NCBI GenBank assembly: GCA_963728855.1
Contig: CAVSLN010000009.1
Location: forward strand, 372,001-436,000
Reading direction: 5' to 3'
DNA length: 64,000 nucleotides
Source of the DNA: AC-43 sp963728855
Lineage (GTDB): Bacteria; Actinomycetota; Actinomycetes; Mycobacteriales; Micromonosporaceae
The notes beneath the pieces were generated by a model. It made no database searches and was not told the DNA's origin. It saw only the letters and a list, made by a program, of their open reading frames with translations. The first letter of the stretch is position 1. Each line of letters begins with the position of its first letter. The position numbers and the translations under genes were made by a program. Shown here piece by piece: positions 32,183 through 40,914 of this stretch.

Positions 32183-33622
32183 TCACACGCGGCTTACCGT
32201 GGTGCCCGGCCGCAGGTAGACCACGGCGGTAACCAGCAGGCAGACCACGTACATGCCGATGAACCAGCTGAACGCGGTGCTGATCCCGTGCGTGGCCTTG
32301 ATCGAGTCGCCGATGGCCTTGGGGAGGATGAAGCCGCCCAGCGCGCCGAACGCACCCGCCATACCCAGAGTGGCGGCAGCGCTCTGCCGAGCCCGGACAG
32401 TCAGCTCCGTGGCGCTCCCGGGCCGAGCCGCGACGTCGATGTCGCGCTTCCGTTTGTAGATCGCCGGGATCATCCGGTACGCGGAGCCGTTGCCCGCCCC
32501 CGACATGACGAACAGCAGCAGCATCGAGGTGAGGAAGGCACCGAAGTTCTTGCTCGCGGCGAACTGGATGGCGCCCAGGGAGCCGACGACCATCAGCGCG
32601 AAGACGATGGTTGTCACGATGGCGCCGCCGAGCCGGTCGGCGAGCCAGCCGCCGATCGGGCGGGCCAGCGAGCCCACCAGCGCACCCAGGAATGCCAGTG
32701 GCAGCAGCAGGGCCTTGCCATGGAACGTGAGGAACCCGATCTTCATGGTCAGGTTGTGCGGGAAGACGAACGTCAGAACCGCCGGAAAAGCGGCTGACAG
32801 GCCAAGGAACGAACCGAAGGTGCCGATGTAGAGGAACGACATGATCCACGCGTGCGGCTCGCGGGTGGCGGCGAACTGGTCGCGCAGCGTCGAGCGGGAC
32901 ACGTGCAGGTTGTTCATGAACAGGAAGGCGCAGACAGCGGACAGGACCACCAGCGGCAACCAGACTTCGGCCGCGACCGCCAGTGGGAGGGCGAGGAAGC
33001 CCACCAGGATCGGGACCGTGAGCTGCATCGAGGCGATCCCGATGTTGCCCCCGGCCGCGTTGACGCCGAGCGCGGCGCCCTTCCTCCGGTCAGGGTAGAA
33101 GTAGGAGATGTTGGCCATCGAGGAGGCGAAGTTGCCGCCACCGAAGCCAGCCGTCGCCGCGCACAACAGCAGTACCGGGTAGGGGGTGCCCGGGTGGGTC
33201 ACGCAGTATCCAGCCAGGCTGACCGGAATCAGCAGCAACACCGCGCTGGCCACGGTCCAGTTGCGGCCGCCGAACCGTGCGACGGCGAGCGTGTACGGGA
33301 TCCGCATCAGCGCGCCGATCAGGTTCGGCAGCGCGACGATCCAGAAAATCTTGTTCGCGTTCGCGGGGACCGCCACCAGGTCCGGGAAGGCCGGCGCGCC
33401 GGCAACCTTCAGGTTGCCCATCTGAACGACCAGGATGCTCCATACCACCCAGACCGAGAAGGCCAAATGCTCGGCGAAGATCGAAAAGATCAGGTTACGG
33501 CGGGCGGTCGTGCGGCCGACGCTGGCCCAGAACTGCGCGTCCTCCGGCTCCCAGTGCTCGATCCAGCGGCCCCGGGAGCTGGTAGGGGCCGGCGGTCGTT
33601 CGGTGGTCAGCGTTGCTGTCAT
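32183..33622 (-). CDS. narK: NarK-type nitrate/nitrite transporter
   Basis: The 479-aa MFS protein has about 12 transmembrane helices. The N-terminal WEPEDAQFWASVGRTTARRNL block is typical of NarK. The two nitrate-signature regions appear as GFGGGNFASSMANISYFYP in helix 5 and GAFGALGGFILP in helix 11. It should import nitrate for the reductases encoded next to it. The start is ATG 33622. A separate transcript from nasA is likely because of the hairpin between them. Confidence 0.95.
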   Translation of the reverse strand: MTATLTTERPPAPTSSRGRWIEHWEPEDAQFWASVGRTTARRNLIFSIFAEHLAFSVWVVWSILVVQMGNLKVAGAPAFPDLVAVPANANKIFWIVALPNLIGALMRIPYTLAVARFGGRNWTVASAVLLLIPVSLAGYCVTHPGTPYPVLLLCAATAGFGGGNFASSMANISYFYPDRRKGAALGVNAAGGNIGIASMQLTVPILVGFLALPLAVAAEVWLPLVVLSAVCAFLFMNNLHVSRSTLRDQFAATREPHAWIMSFLYIGTFGSFLGLSAAFPAVLTFVFPHNLTMKIGFLTFHGKALLLPLAFLGALVGSLARPIGGWLADRLGGAIVTTIVFALMVVGSLGAIQFAASKNFGAFLTSMLLLFVMSGAGNGSAYRMIPAIYKRKRDIDVAARPGSATELTVRARQSAAATLGMAGAFGALGGFILPKAIGDSIKATHGISTAFSWFIGMYVVCLLVTAVVYLRPGTTVSRV

Positions 33623-33878
33623 GGCCCAGTACCGTAGGTAGATGACGTTGCTGGCCCATGTCCCGGCGTCGCGCGCGGCGTGACATCGGCCGCACGTTTC
33701 TGGGGAACGGCTGGTGAGAACCCATCTGCGTCCGGAGGCGTTTTGACCCTGCTGCCCTGTACCGGGTACCGTTGAGCGCTGTTGTGCGATAGCGGAGGCG
33801 GCCCCGGGATCGGGTACGCTGTCTCTTCGCGCCCCGCGTCATCGCACTCCAAGACCGACGACGAGACAAGGTAAACCT

Positions 33879-34322
33879 GTGGGTACGTACAGCCCGAAGC
33901 CGGGTGAGATCGAGCGTCAGTGGCACGTGATCGACGCTTCTGACGTCGTGCTGGGCCGCCTGGCGACCCACGCCGCGACGCTGCTGCGCGGCAAGCACAA
34001 GCCGGTCTTCGCGCCGCACGTGGACACCGGCGACTTCGTGATCGTCATCAACGCCGGCAAAGTGGCGCTGACCGGCAACAAGCGCCACACCAAGGTGGCC
34101 TACCGGCACTCGGGCTACCCGGGCGGCCTCAAGCGGGTCAGCTACGACGACCTGCTCACCAAGCGCCCGGAGCGGGCGATCGAGCTGGCCGTCAAGGGCA
34201 TGCTCCCGCACAACCGGCTCGGCCGTCAGCTCATCAGGAAGCTGAAGGTGTACGCCGGCAGCGAGCACCCGCACGCCGCCCAGCAGCCGCAGCCGTTCGA
34301 GATCAAGCAGGTTGCCCAGTGA
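33879..34322 (+). CDS. rplM: 50S ribosomal protein L13
   Basis: The 147-aa protein starts at GTG 33879 (GTYSPKPGEIERQWHVIDA). L13 hallmarks are VLGRLATHAATLLRGKHK, GDFVIVINAGKVALTGNK and AVKGMLPHNRLGRQ. It is an early-assembly protein of the large subunit. As in nearly all bacteria it precedes rpsI. Its stop overlaps the first of two micro-ORFs in the spacer (GTGA). Confidence 0.98.
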   Translation: MGTYSPKPGEIERQWHVIDASDVVLGRLATHAATLLRGKHKPVFAPHVDTGDFVIVINAGKVALTGNKRHTKVAYRHSGYPGGLKRVSYDDLLTKRPERAIELAVKGMLPHNRLGRQLIRKLKVYAGSEHPHAAQQPQPFEIKQVAQ

Positions 34323-34380
34323 GTGAGCGGAGCGCATGGGGCACAACGCGAGCGAGCGAGAGGTGACCCAGTGAGCGAGG
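34315..34380 (+). other. GTGA-linked micro-ORF chain between rplM and rpsI, with an imperfect 52-bp repeat
   Basis: CCCAGTGAG occurs at 34315 and again at 34367, each followed by similar GAGCG-rich sequence. GTG 34319 overlaps the rplM stop and opens a 15-codon ORF ending in TGA 34364-34366. GTG 34363 overlaps that stop and opens a 3-codon ORF (VTQ) ending at 34374. GTG 34371 overlaps that stop and is in frame with rpsI. The chain therefore links L13 to S9 through three GTGA overlaps. Confidence 0.5.
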
Positions 34381-34388
34381 GAAGCGTA

Positions 34389-34868
34389 GTGACCGACATC
34401 AGTACCCCGACGCCGACCGCGGTGGCCGACGCGCATGCGCCGGCCGCCGCCCAGGCTCCGGTCGTGCGTACCCCGCGCGGCGACCGGCCGATCCAGACCG
34501 TGGGCCGCCGTAAGGAGGCGATCGTCCGGGTCCGGCTCGTCCCGGGTACCGGTCAGTTCACGCTCAACCGGCGCTCGATCGAGAGCTACTTCCCGAGCAA
34601 GGTGCACCAGCAGCTGGTACGCGAGCCGCTGGTGATCTCCGACAAGGTGGAGAGCGTCGACGTGTTCGCCAACCTGCGCGGTGGCGGCATCACCGGCCAG
34701 GCCGGTGCGCTGCGGCTGGCTATCGCGCGGGCGCTGTGCGACCTCGACCCCGACCTGCGTCCGGCGCTGAAGAAAGCCGGATTCCTGACTCGGGACGCGC
34801 GGGTGACGGAGAGCAAGAAGTACGGTCTGAAGAAGGCCCGCAAGGCTCCCCAGTACTCGAAGCGCTAG
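34389..34868 (+). CDS. rpsI: 30S ribosomal protein S9
   Basis: The 159-aa protein has an Ala/Pro-rich N-terminal extension seen in actinobacterial S9. The core follows: TVGRRKEAIVRVRLVPG, YFPSKVHQQLV, LRGGGITGQAGALRLAIARAL and the C-terminal GLKKARKAPQYSKR that reaches the P-site tRNA. GTG 34389 has GAGGGAAG at good distance. GTG 34371 is an in-frame alternative that overlaps the preceding micro-ORF stop. Confidence 0.97.
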   Translation: MTDISTPTPTAVADAHAPAAAQAPVVRTPRGDRPIQTVGRRKEAIVRVRLVPGTGQFTLNRRSIESYFPSKVHQQLVREPLVISDKVESVDVFANLRGGGITGQAGALRLAIARALCDLDPDLRPALKKAGFLTRDARVTESKKYGLKKARKAPQYSKR

Positions 34869-34869
34869 C

Positions 34870-35018
34870 TGGTCCTCGCGGGAGGAGCGGCGTTCCGCCG
34901 TACTGCTGATCCTCACGGGAGGAGCGGCTCCGGTGCACTGCTCTGATCCTCACGGGAGGAGCGGCTTCGCCGCACTGCTCTGATCCTCACGGGAGGAGCG
35001 GCTTCGCCGCACTGCTGT
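34870..35018. repeat. 37-bp tandem repeat, about four copies, after rpsI
   Basis: The core GATCCTCACGGGAGGAGCGG occurs at 34908, 34945 and 34982, with a diverged copy at 34871, all 37 bases apart. Each unit contains GCGGC-TTC-GCCGC or a variant, able to form a small hairpin, and a Shine-Dalgarno-like GGGAGGAG. A second two-copy array of the same family lies at 40351-40422. There are no unique spacers, so it is not a CRISPR array. It fills most of the rpsI-glmM gap. Confidence 0.92.
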
Positions 35019-35097
35019 TGTTGTCCGCCTGATCTTCGGCCGGGCACGCCACCTTCCACGGGCTGGCGTGTCCGGTTTTCCTTTCTGGAGGTATCGC

Positions 35098-36438
35098 ATG
35101 GGCCGGCTCTTCGGCACCGACGGCGTACGGGGACGGGCCAACGCCGACCTCACCCCCGAGCTCGCGTTATCGGTCGCGGTCGCGGCCGCGCACACGCTCG
35201 CCGAGCAGGATCTCGGCCGGGCTCCGGTGGCCGTGGTGGGCCGGGACCCCCGGGCCAGCGGGGAGATGCTGGAAGCGGCGGTAGTGGCCGGGCTCGCCAG
35301 TGCCGGGGCCACCGTGATCCGGCTCGGCGTGCTCCCCACACCCGGGGTGGCGTACCTGGTCGGCGAGGTTCAGGCCGATCTCGGTGTGATGATCTCGGCT
35401 TCGCACAACCCGATGCCCGACAACGGCATCAAGCTCTTCGCCGCTGGCGGTCACAAGCTGCCCGACGAGACCGAGGAGCGGATCGAGTCGGCGCTCGGCG
35501 CCGCCTGGTCGCGGCCGACCGGCGCGCAGGTGGGGCGGGTACACGACCTGCTCGACGGGGCCGAGCACTACGTCAAGCACCTGGTCGAGGCGACCCCGTA
35601 CCGGCTGGACGGGCTGCGCGTGGTGGTCGACTGCGCGAACGGCGCGGCAGCCGAGGTGGCGCCCGCTGCGTACGGGGCGGCCGGGGCGGACGTGGTAGCG
35701 ATCAACGCCACGCCCGACGGCCTCAACATCAACGACGGCTGCGGTTCGACCCACCTGGACTCGCTGCGCGCCGCCGTGGTCGAGCACCGGGCGCACGTCG
35801 GCATCGCGCACGACGGCGACGCCGACCGCTGCCTCGCGGTCACCGCGGCCGGCGACGAGGTCGACGGCGACCACATCCTGGCGATCCTGGCCCTGGCCAT
35901 GCGGTCGGCCGGTACGCTGACCGGGGACACGCTGGTGGCGACCGTGATGAGCAACCTCGGGCTCAAGCTGGCTATGCGCGAGCAAGGGGTAAGGCTGATC
36001 GAGACCAAGGTGGGCGACCGGTACGTGCTGGAGGCGCTGCGTGCCGGCGGCTACGCCCTCGGCGGCGAGCAGAGCGGGCACGTGGTGATGCCGGCGCACG
36101 CCACCACCGGTGACGGTGTCCTCACCGGGCTGCACCTCCTGGCCCAGGTCTCGGCGACCGGCCGGTCGCTGGCCGACCTGGCCGGCGTGGTCACCAAGCT
36201 GCCGCAGGTGCTGGTCAACGTACCGGTGGCCGACCGGAGCCGGGCCGCCACGGCCGAGCCGGTCGCGGCGGCGGTCGTGGCGGCCACCGCCGAGCTGGGC
36301 GAGGCTGGCCGGGTGCTGCTCCGCCCGTCCGGGACCGAGCAGCTGGTACGGGTGATGGTCGAGGCGCCGACCGGGCCCGTCGCTCGTGAGGTGGCCGAGC
36401 GCATCGCCGAACAGGTACGGACGGCCAGTCCCTTGTGA
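35098..36438 (+). CDS. glmM: phosphoglucosamine mutase
   Basis: GlmM converts glucosamine-6-phosphate to glucosamine-1-phosphate for peptidoglycan. The 446-aa protein has the phosphoserine loop MISASHNPMPDNGIK (Ser102), the Mg-binding DGDADRC, the sugar loop GGEQSGHV and the phosphate site RPSGTEQLVRVMVE. ATG 35098 with CTGGAGG upstream is chosen over a GTG at 35068. glmS follows in the same direction, so two successive steps toward UDP-GlcNAc are adjacent. Confidence 0.97.
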   Translation: MGRLFGTDGVRGRANADLTPELALSVAVAAAHTLAEQDLGRAPVAVVGRDPRASGEMLEAAVVAGLASAGATVIRLGVLPTPGVAYLVGEVQADLGVMISASHNPMPDNGIKLFAAGGHKLPDETEERIESALGAAWSRPTGAQVGRVHDLLDGAEHYVKHLVEATPYRLDGLRVVVDCANGAAAEVAPAAYGAAGADVVAINATPDGLNINDGCGSTHLDSLRAAVVEHRAHVGIAHDGDADRCLAVTAAGDEVDGDHILAILALAMRSAGTLTGDTLVATVMSNLGLKLAMREQGVRLIETKVGDRYVLEALRAGGYALGGEQSGHVVMPAHATTGDGVLTGLHLLAQVSATGRSLADLAGVVTKLPQVLVNVPVADRSRAATAEPVAAAVVAATAELGEAGRVLLRPSGTEQLVRVMVEAPTGPVAREVAERIAEQVRTASPL

Positions 36439-36508
36439 GCAGATCGGCTGCGCAAAGTACCCGACTTCGAGCAAGCCTCGTGAGCGGAACTCCGATACTG
36501 TACGAGGT

Positions 36509-38377
36509 ATGTGTGGCATCGTGGGGTACGCCGGCACGCGTCCGGCCCTGAGCATCGTGCTGGACGGGCTGCGCCGGCTGGAGTACCGCGGGTACGACTC
36601 GGCCGGCGTGGCCATCGTCGGGAGCCGGCGCCTGCTCACCGAGAAGCGGGCCGGCAAGCTGGCCAACCTGGAGAAGGCGCTGGCCGAGTCCGGTACCTCG
36701 GGCATCGGTGACGGTACGACCGGAATCGGTCACACCCGCTGGGCCACCCACGGCGGCCCCACCGACCGCAACGCCCACCCCCACCTGTCCGCCGACGGCC
36801 GGGTCGCCGTGATCCACAACGGGATCATCGAGAACTTCGCCCGGCTGCGCGCCGAGCTGGAGCTGTCCGGGATCGAGTTTGGCAGCGACACCGACACCGA
36901 GTGCGTCGCGCACCTGCTCTCCGCCGAGCTGGCCGAGGGCGGTGCCGAAGCCGGCGGGCTGGCCGGGGCGATGCGCCGGGTCTGCGGCCGCCTCGCCGGC
37001 GCGTTCACGCTGCTCGCCGTGGACGCCCAGGAGCCCGGTACGGTCGTCGGCGCGCGGCGCAACTCGCCCCTCGTGGTCGGCCGCGGTACCGACGGGAACT
37101 ACCTCGCCAGCGACGTGGCCGCGTTCATCGAGCACACCCGGGACGCGATCGAGCTGGGCCAGGACCAGGTCGTGATGATCACCCCGGACTCGGTGACGAT
37201 CACCGACTTCGCCGGGAACCTGGCCACCGGCCGGGACTTCCACATCGACTGGGACGCCTCCGCCGCCGAGAAGGGCGGGTACGACCACTTCATGCTCAAG
37301 GAGATCGCCGAGCAGCCCCGGGCGGTCGCCGACACCCTGCTCGGCCGGCTCGGCGAGGCCGGCGACATCCAGCTCGACGAGGTCCGCCTCACCGACCAGG
37401 ACCTGCGGGACACCGACAAGATCTTCATCATCGCGTGCGGTACGGCCTACCACGCCGGCATGGTCGCCAAGTACGCGATCGAGCACTGGACCCGGATCCC
37501 CTGCGAGGTCGAGCTGGCCAGCGAGTTCCGGTACCGGGACCCGGTGCTGGACCGGTCCACGCTCGTCGTCGCGATCTCCCAGTCCGGCGAGACCATGGAC
37601 ACGCTGATGGCGCTGCGGCACGCCAAGGAGCAGAAGGCCCGGGTGCTCGCCATCTGCAACACCAACGGGTCGACCATCCCGCGCGAGTCCGACGCCGTGC
37701 TCTACACGCACTCCGGGCCGGAGATCGCGGTCGCCTCGACCAAGGCGTTCCTCACCCAGCTCGTCGCCTGCTACCTGGTCGGCCTGCACCTGGCGCAGGT
37801 ACGCGGGATCAAGTACGCCGACGAGGTGGCCGCCGTGGTCGGGCAGCTCCAGGAGATGCCGGGCAAGGTGGGCCGGGTGCTGGAGAGCATGGAGCCGGTA
37901 CGGGCGCTGGCCCGGGACCTCGCCGCGAACTCGACGATCCTGTTCATCGGGCGGCACGTCGGGTACCCGGTGGCGCTGGAGGGGGCGCTGAAGCTCAAGG
38001 AGCTGGCGTACATGCACGCCGAGGGGTTCGCCGCGGGCGAGCTGAAGCACGGGCCGATCGCGCTGATCGAGGACGGTACGCCGGTGATCTGCGTGGTGCC
38101 CTCGCCCGCCGGGCGCGGTGTGCTGCACGACAAGATCGTGTCGAACATCCAGGAGGTACGGGCCCGGGGCGCCCGGACGATCGTGATCGCCGAAGAGGGC
38201 GACGAGGCGGTGCTGCCGTACGCGGACCATGTGATCGCCGTACCGAAGACGCCTACGCTGCTCGCGCCGCTCGTGACGACCGTACCGCTGCAGATCTTCG
38301 CCGCCGAGGTGGCCACGGCCCGCGGTCATGACGTCGACCAGCCGCGCAACCTGGCGAAGTCGGTGACCGTCGAATGA
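36509..38377 (+). CDS. glmS: glutamine-fructose-6-phosphate aminotransferase (isomerizing)
   Basis: The 622-aa enzyme makes glucosamine-6-phosphate. The N-terminal nucleophile is Cys2 in MCGIVGYAG. The glutaminase domain has GIGHTRWATHG and NGIIEN. Two SIS domains follow (IIACGTAYHAGMVAKY, ISQSGETMDT, and LKLKELAYMHAEGFAAGELKHG) and the C-terminal QPRNLAKSVTVE is standard. ATG 36509 follows TACGAGGT. No glmS ribozyme was found upstream, as expected for this phylum. Confidence 0.98.
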   Translation: MCGIVGYAGTRPALSIVLDGLRRLEYRGYDSAGVAIVGSRRLLTEKRAGKLANLEKALAESGTSGIGDGTTGIGHTRWATHGGPTDRNAHPHLSADGRVAVIHNGIIENFARLRAELELSGIEFGSDTDTECVAHLLSAELAEGGAEAGGLAGAMRRVCGRLAGAFTLLAVDAQEPGTVVGARRNSPLVVGRGTDGNYLASDVAAFIEHTRDAIELGQDQVVMITPDSVTITDFAGNLATGRDFHIDWDASAAEKGGYDHFMLKEIAEQPRAVADTLLGRLGEAGDIQLDEVRLTDQDLRDTDKIFIIACGTAYHAGMVAKYAIEHWTRIPCEVELASEFRYRDPVLDRSTLVVAISQSGETMDTLMALRHAKEQKARVLAICNTNGSTIPRESDAVLYTHSGPEIAVASTKAFLTQLVACYLVGLHLAQVRGIKYADEVAAVVGQLQEMPGKVGRVLESMEPVRALARDLAANSTILFIGRHVGYPVALEGALKLKELAYMHAEGFAAGELKHGPIALIEDGTPVICVVPSPAGRGVLHDKIVSNIQEVRARGARTIVIAEEGDEAVLPYADHVIAVPKTPTLLAPLVTTVPLQIFAAEVATARGHDVDQPRNLAKSVTVE

Positions 38378-38538
38378 TCGTTACCATCGCGTGATCTCGT
38401 CACTCCCTCGCGTTCGCCGTGTTCGCCGCGGTCGTGACGGTCACCCCCCGGCCTCGACACCATGCTCGTGGTGCGGACCGCGGCGGTGAGCGGTCAGCGG
38501 CCCGCGGCGCCCCGATGCGCCCGCCCGGCGCGGCGCCG

Positions 38539-40008
38539 TCAGCGCACGTCGGCGTAGTCCGCGACCGCGATGTCGGCGAGGTTGGCCAGGGCCGGGTTGC
38601 CGTCGTCGAAGTACGCGGTGTGCGTGCCCAGGGGATCGGCCCAGCTCCCGGGCGCGCTGGTGAACACGTGCGCGCCGAAGCTGTGGCCGGACGGGCTCGG
38701 CCCGTACCACAGGCCCGGCGGGTGCACCGGGTTCACCGCCGCGTTGATGGCGTCGTACCGGGCCGTACTGGCCCAGACGTGCCGCGGGTCCAGCCCCAGG
38801 TCGGTCGCGTGGGCCACGCCTGCTCCCGGGCTCCCGATCAGCACTACGTCGTCGGCGACGAGGCCCGGCCCGTGCCCGGTCAGGCCGGCCACCGTCGACC
38901 CGTAGCTCAGGCCGAGCACGGTGTTGTGCGAGGCAGCGCCGTGATGCGTCGCCCGGAGGCCGACCTGGAACCGGTGCAGGGCCGGCTCGGCGCCGACCGC
39001 CGCATCGGGGCGAGCGGCGTCGACCAGCGAGGCCGGCGCGGCGTACCCGAGCCACGCGATCACCGCGGTGGACCGGTCCGGCGCCGCTCGCCCCGCCGCG
39101 CTGGACAGGTGCCCGACCCGACCCAGCTCGTCGGCCGCCCCGTCGAGGTCACCGCCCAACCCGGGCACGTAGGTCACCACGTTGTCGGCGGTGTCCGGGT
39201 CGCCGAGCGCGACGATCGCCCGACCGTGCCCGTCGGCGGAGAGCCCGAGCAGGTACGCGCGGGGTGGACCGGCCGCGTCGAGCCGGGCCTGGATCGCGCG
39301 CAGCGCGTCGCCATGCCGCCCGTACGGGTCGGCGAGCAGCCGCGTCAGCCGTACCCGGTTGGCGAGGTCCCGGTCGGCCGCCGGTACCCCGTCGAGCCCG
39401 CCCACCAGCTCCGGACGCTCCTCGACCAGCCAGCGCCGCTGCGCCTCGGACAGCCCGCGCCACCAGTCCGCGACCGCCGGCGGGTCGGGGCGGGACGGGC
39501 CGGTGTGGGTTGGTACCGACCGCCCGGGGCCGAGGTCGCCGAGGCGGGTCGCGGTCGCCTGGTCGCTGCGCTCGGCCAGGTCCAGCGCCCGGTGCAGGTC
39601 GATGGTCACCTGGTCGGCCGTGGCCAGGTCACCCGCGTCGGGCTTCTCGCCGGTACGGTCGACCGTCGCCGTCCCGTCGGCCCCGATGGCGATCCGGGCA
39701 CAGCCCGCGTACCCGGTCGCCGTGAGCGCGACCTGCTGCGCCCGGGCCACGGTCGCGGCGTGCTCGGCGAGCGCCTGCTCGATGCCCAGCAGCGTCGGGT
39801 ACGCGGCGTCCAGCTCGGCGCACATCCCGCCGATCACTCCGGTGGCGGCCCGGGCAGCCGGGCCGGTCCACGCCGCCCGCAGCTCGTCCAGCCGCCGGTC
39901 CAGCTCGGCCGTACGGGTGCCGAGCGACTCGGCCAGCCGGTGCCACGCCCGACCGGCCTCGGCGACCCGACCCGGGTCGGCGGCGAGGAGCCCGGCCACG
40001 GTCAGCAC
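38539..40008 (-). CDS. DUF1023 alpha/beta hydrolase family protein
   Basis: The 489-aa protein has an N-terminal helical region (about 1-170) that resembles WXG100/ESX-type coiled coils. A DUF1023 hydrolase domain follows with GLSADGHGRAIVALGDPDTA, YVPGLGG, and the nucleophile elbow GLSYGSTVAG. Further on are LIGSPGAGV and a C-terminal GHSFGAHVFTS block. Substrate unknown. GTG 40008 overlaps the stop of the small upstream gene by 7 bases, so the two are coupled. Confidence 0.85.
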   Translation of the reverse strand: MLTVAGLLAADPGRVAEAGRAWHRLAESLGTRTAELDRRLDELRAAWTGPAARAATGVIGGMCAELDAAYPTLLGIEQALAEHAATVARAQQVALTATGYAGCARIAIGADGTATVDRTGEKPDAGDLATADQVTIDLHRALDLAERSDQATATRLGDLGPGRSVPTHTGPSRPDPPAVADWWRGLSEAQRRWLVEERPELVGGLDGVPAADRDLANRVRLTRLLADPYGRHGDALRAIQARLDAAGPPRAYLLGLSADGHGRAIVALGDPDTADNVVTYVPGLGGDLDGAADELGRVGHLSSAAGRAAPDRSTAVIAWLGYAAPASLVDAARPDAAVGAEPALHRFQVGLRATHHGAASHNTVLGLSYGSTVAGLTGHGPGLVADDVVLIGSPGAGVAHATDLGLDPRHVWASTARYDAINAAVNPVHPPGLWYGPSPSGHSFGAHVFTSAPGSWADPLGTHTAYFDDGNPALANLADIAVADYADVR

Positions 40009-40271
40009 AGCAGCCGCCCGACCGTACGGGAGTCGGCTGCCCGGTAAGCGTCGGCCGCCGAGACCAGCGAGTCACCCGCGTCAGCCAGCCGCCCGGCCAG
40101 TCCGGCCAGGTAGCCGTCCCACGCCCGGACCTGGGTCAGCAGCACCGGGTCGGTGGCCCAGGCGGGGTCACCCGGCCCGGACCGGTCGCGCGTCAGGGCC
40201 GAGTGGATCTCACCGGCCAGCTCGCGCAGGGCGGCGCCGGTGCCGTAGAGCACGCTCGGGGAGACCATCAT
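40002..40271 (-). CDS. small helical protein paired with the DUF1023 hydrolase (WXG100-like)
   Basis: The 89-aa protein starts at ATG 40271 or ATG 40268. It is almost wholly helical (ALRELAGEIHSALT, then VRAWDGYLAGLAGRLADAGDSLVSAADAYRAAD). The W-x-G-like WDGYLAG turn and length near 90-100 suggest an ESX-type helical hairpin. Such genes commonly sit before DUF1023 hydrolases in actinobacteria. Secretion by a type VII system is possible but not shown. Confidence 0.65.
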   Translation of the reverse strand: MMVSPSVLYGTGAALRELAGEIHSALTRDRSGPGDPAWATDPVLLTQVRAWDGYLAGLAGRLADAGDSLVSAADAYRAADSRTVGRLLC

Positions 40272-40350
40272 GGCGTTCAGCCAACCCGACGGCCATACCG
40301 CCTCGGAAGGGCCTGTGGATAACTCGGCGCGGCGCTGCCGGCCCCTAAGC

Positions 40351-40422
40351 TGATCCTCACGGGAGGAGCGGCGTGCCGCCGCACCTGATCCTCACGGGAG
40401 GAGCGGCGTCCCGCCGCACTAC
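40351..40422. repeat. 35-bp tandem repeat, two copies, upstream of acpS
   Basis: TGATCCTCACGGGAGGAGCG occurs at 40351 and 40386 with period 35. It is the same family as the array after rpsI at 34870-35018. Each copy is followed by GCGTGCCGCCGCAC or GCGTCCCGCCGCAC. The arrays lie about 5.4 kb apart, both between genes and in the same orientation. Confidence 0.9.
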
Positions 40423-40432
40423 GCTCAATGGC

Positions 40433-40837
40433 GTGATCGTGGCTGTCGGCATCGACGTCGTCCTGGTCGATCGGTTCATCCGGGCCCTGGCCCGCACACC
40501 GCTGCTCGCCGACCGGTTGTTCACCGAAGCGGAGCGCACCACGTCGTCCGGCAACCCGCGCTCACCGGAGTCGCTGGCCGCCCGGTTCGCCGCCAAGGAG
40601 GCGGTGGCCAAGGCCCTGGGCGCTCCCGGGGGCCTGCACTGGCACGACTGCGAGATCGTCGCCGACCCGGACGGCCGGCCCTGGCTGACGGTGGCCGGCA
40701 CGGTCGCCGCGGCCGCCGCCGAACGGGAGATCAACCGCTGGCACCTCTCGCTGTCCCACGACGGCGGGATCGCCTCCGCGATGGTGGTCGCCGAACGCCT
40801 GGCCGAGGCCGAGCGTGGGAGCGAGGGTCGGCAATGA
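40433..40837 (+). CDS. acpS: holo-[acyl-carrier-protein] synthase
   Basis: AcpS transfers 4'-phosphopantetheine from CoA to acyl carrier protein. The 134-aa protein shows IVAVGIDVVLVDRF with the Mg-binding Asp, RFAAKEAVAKALG (the WxxKEA-like motif), and HLSLSHDGGIASAMVV. GTG 40433 is chosen because it places the conserved IDVV block at the usual distance. Its stop TGA overlaps the ATG of a 25-codon micro-ORF. Confidence 0.95.
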   Translation: MIVAVGIDVVLVDRFIRALARTPLLADRLFTEAERTTSSGNPRSPESLAARFAAKEAVAKALGAPGGLHWHDCEIVADPDGRPWLTVAGTVAAAAAEREINRWHLSLSHDGGIASAMVVAERLAEAERGSEGRQ

Positions 40838-40914
40838 GCGTAACGCGAGGCTACGGGCCGCAACCACGACGGCGGACGAGCGCTGAGCGTGGGAGCGAGG
40901 GTCGGCAATGAGCG
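40811..40914 (+). other. 74-bp-period duplication creating an ATGA-linked micro-ORF between acpS and nnr
   Basis: GAGCGTGGGAGCGAGGGTCG plus GCAATGAGCG occurs at 40811 and again at 40885. The first copy ends acpS (ERGSEGRQ and stop). ATG 40834 overlaps that stop and opens a 25-codon ORF that ends with the same eight residues, ERGSEGRQ, and a TGA that overlaps ATG 40908 of nnr. Both junctions are ATGA. Confidence 0.6.

Noticed and set aside
33623..33878. GlnR box upstream of narK
   Set aside because: One GAAAC and a CTCAC are present, but spacing to other half-sites does not fit the 6-base pattern.
34870..35018. CRISPR array
   Set aside because: The 37-bp units are contiguous with no unique spacers and there are no cas genes.
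36439..36508. glmS ribozyme
   Set aside because: The gap before glmS is only 70 bases and shows no conserved ribozyme core; it is also not expected in actinobacteria.
38419..40047. 542-aa plus-strand ORF opposite the DUF1023 gene
   Set aside because: Composition of a shadow frame; the minus strand has coherent DUF1023 motifs and a coupled partner gene.
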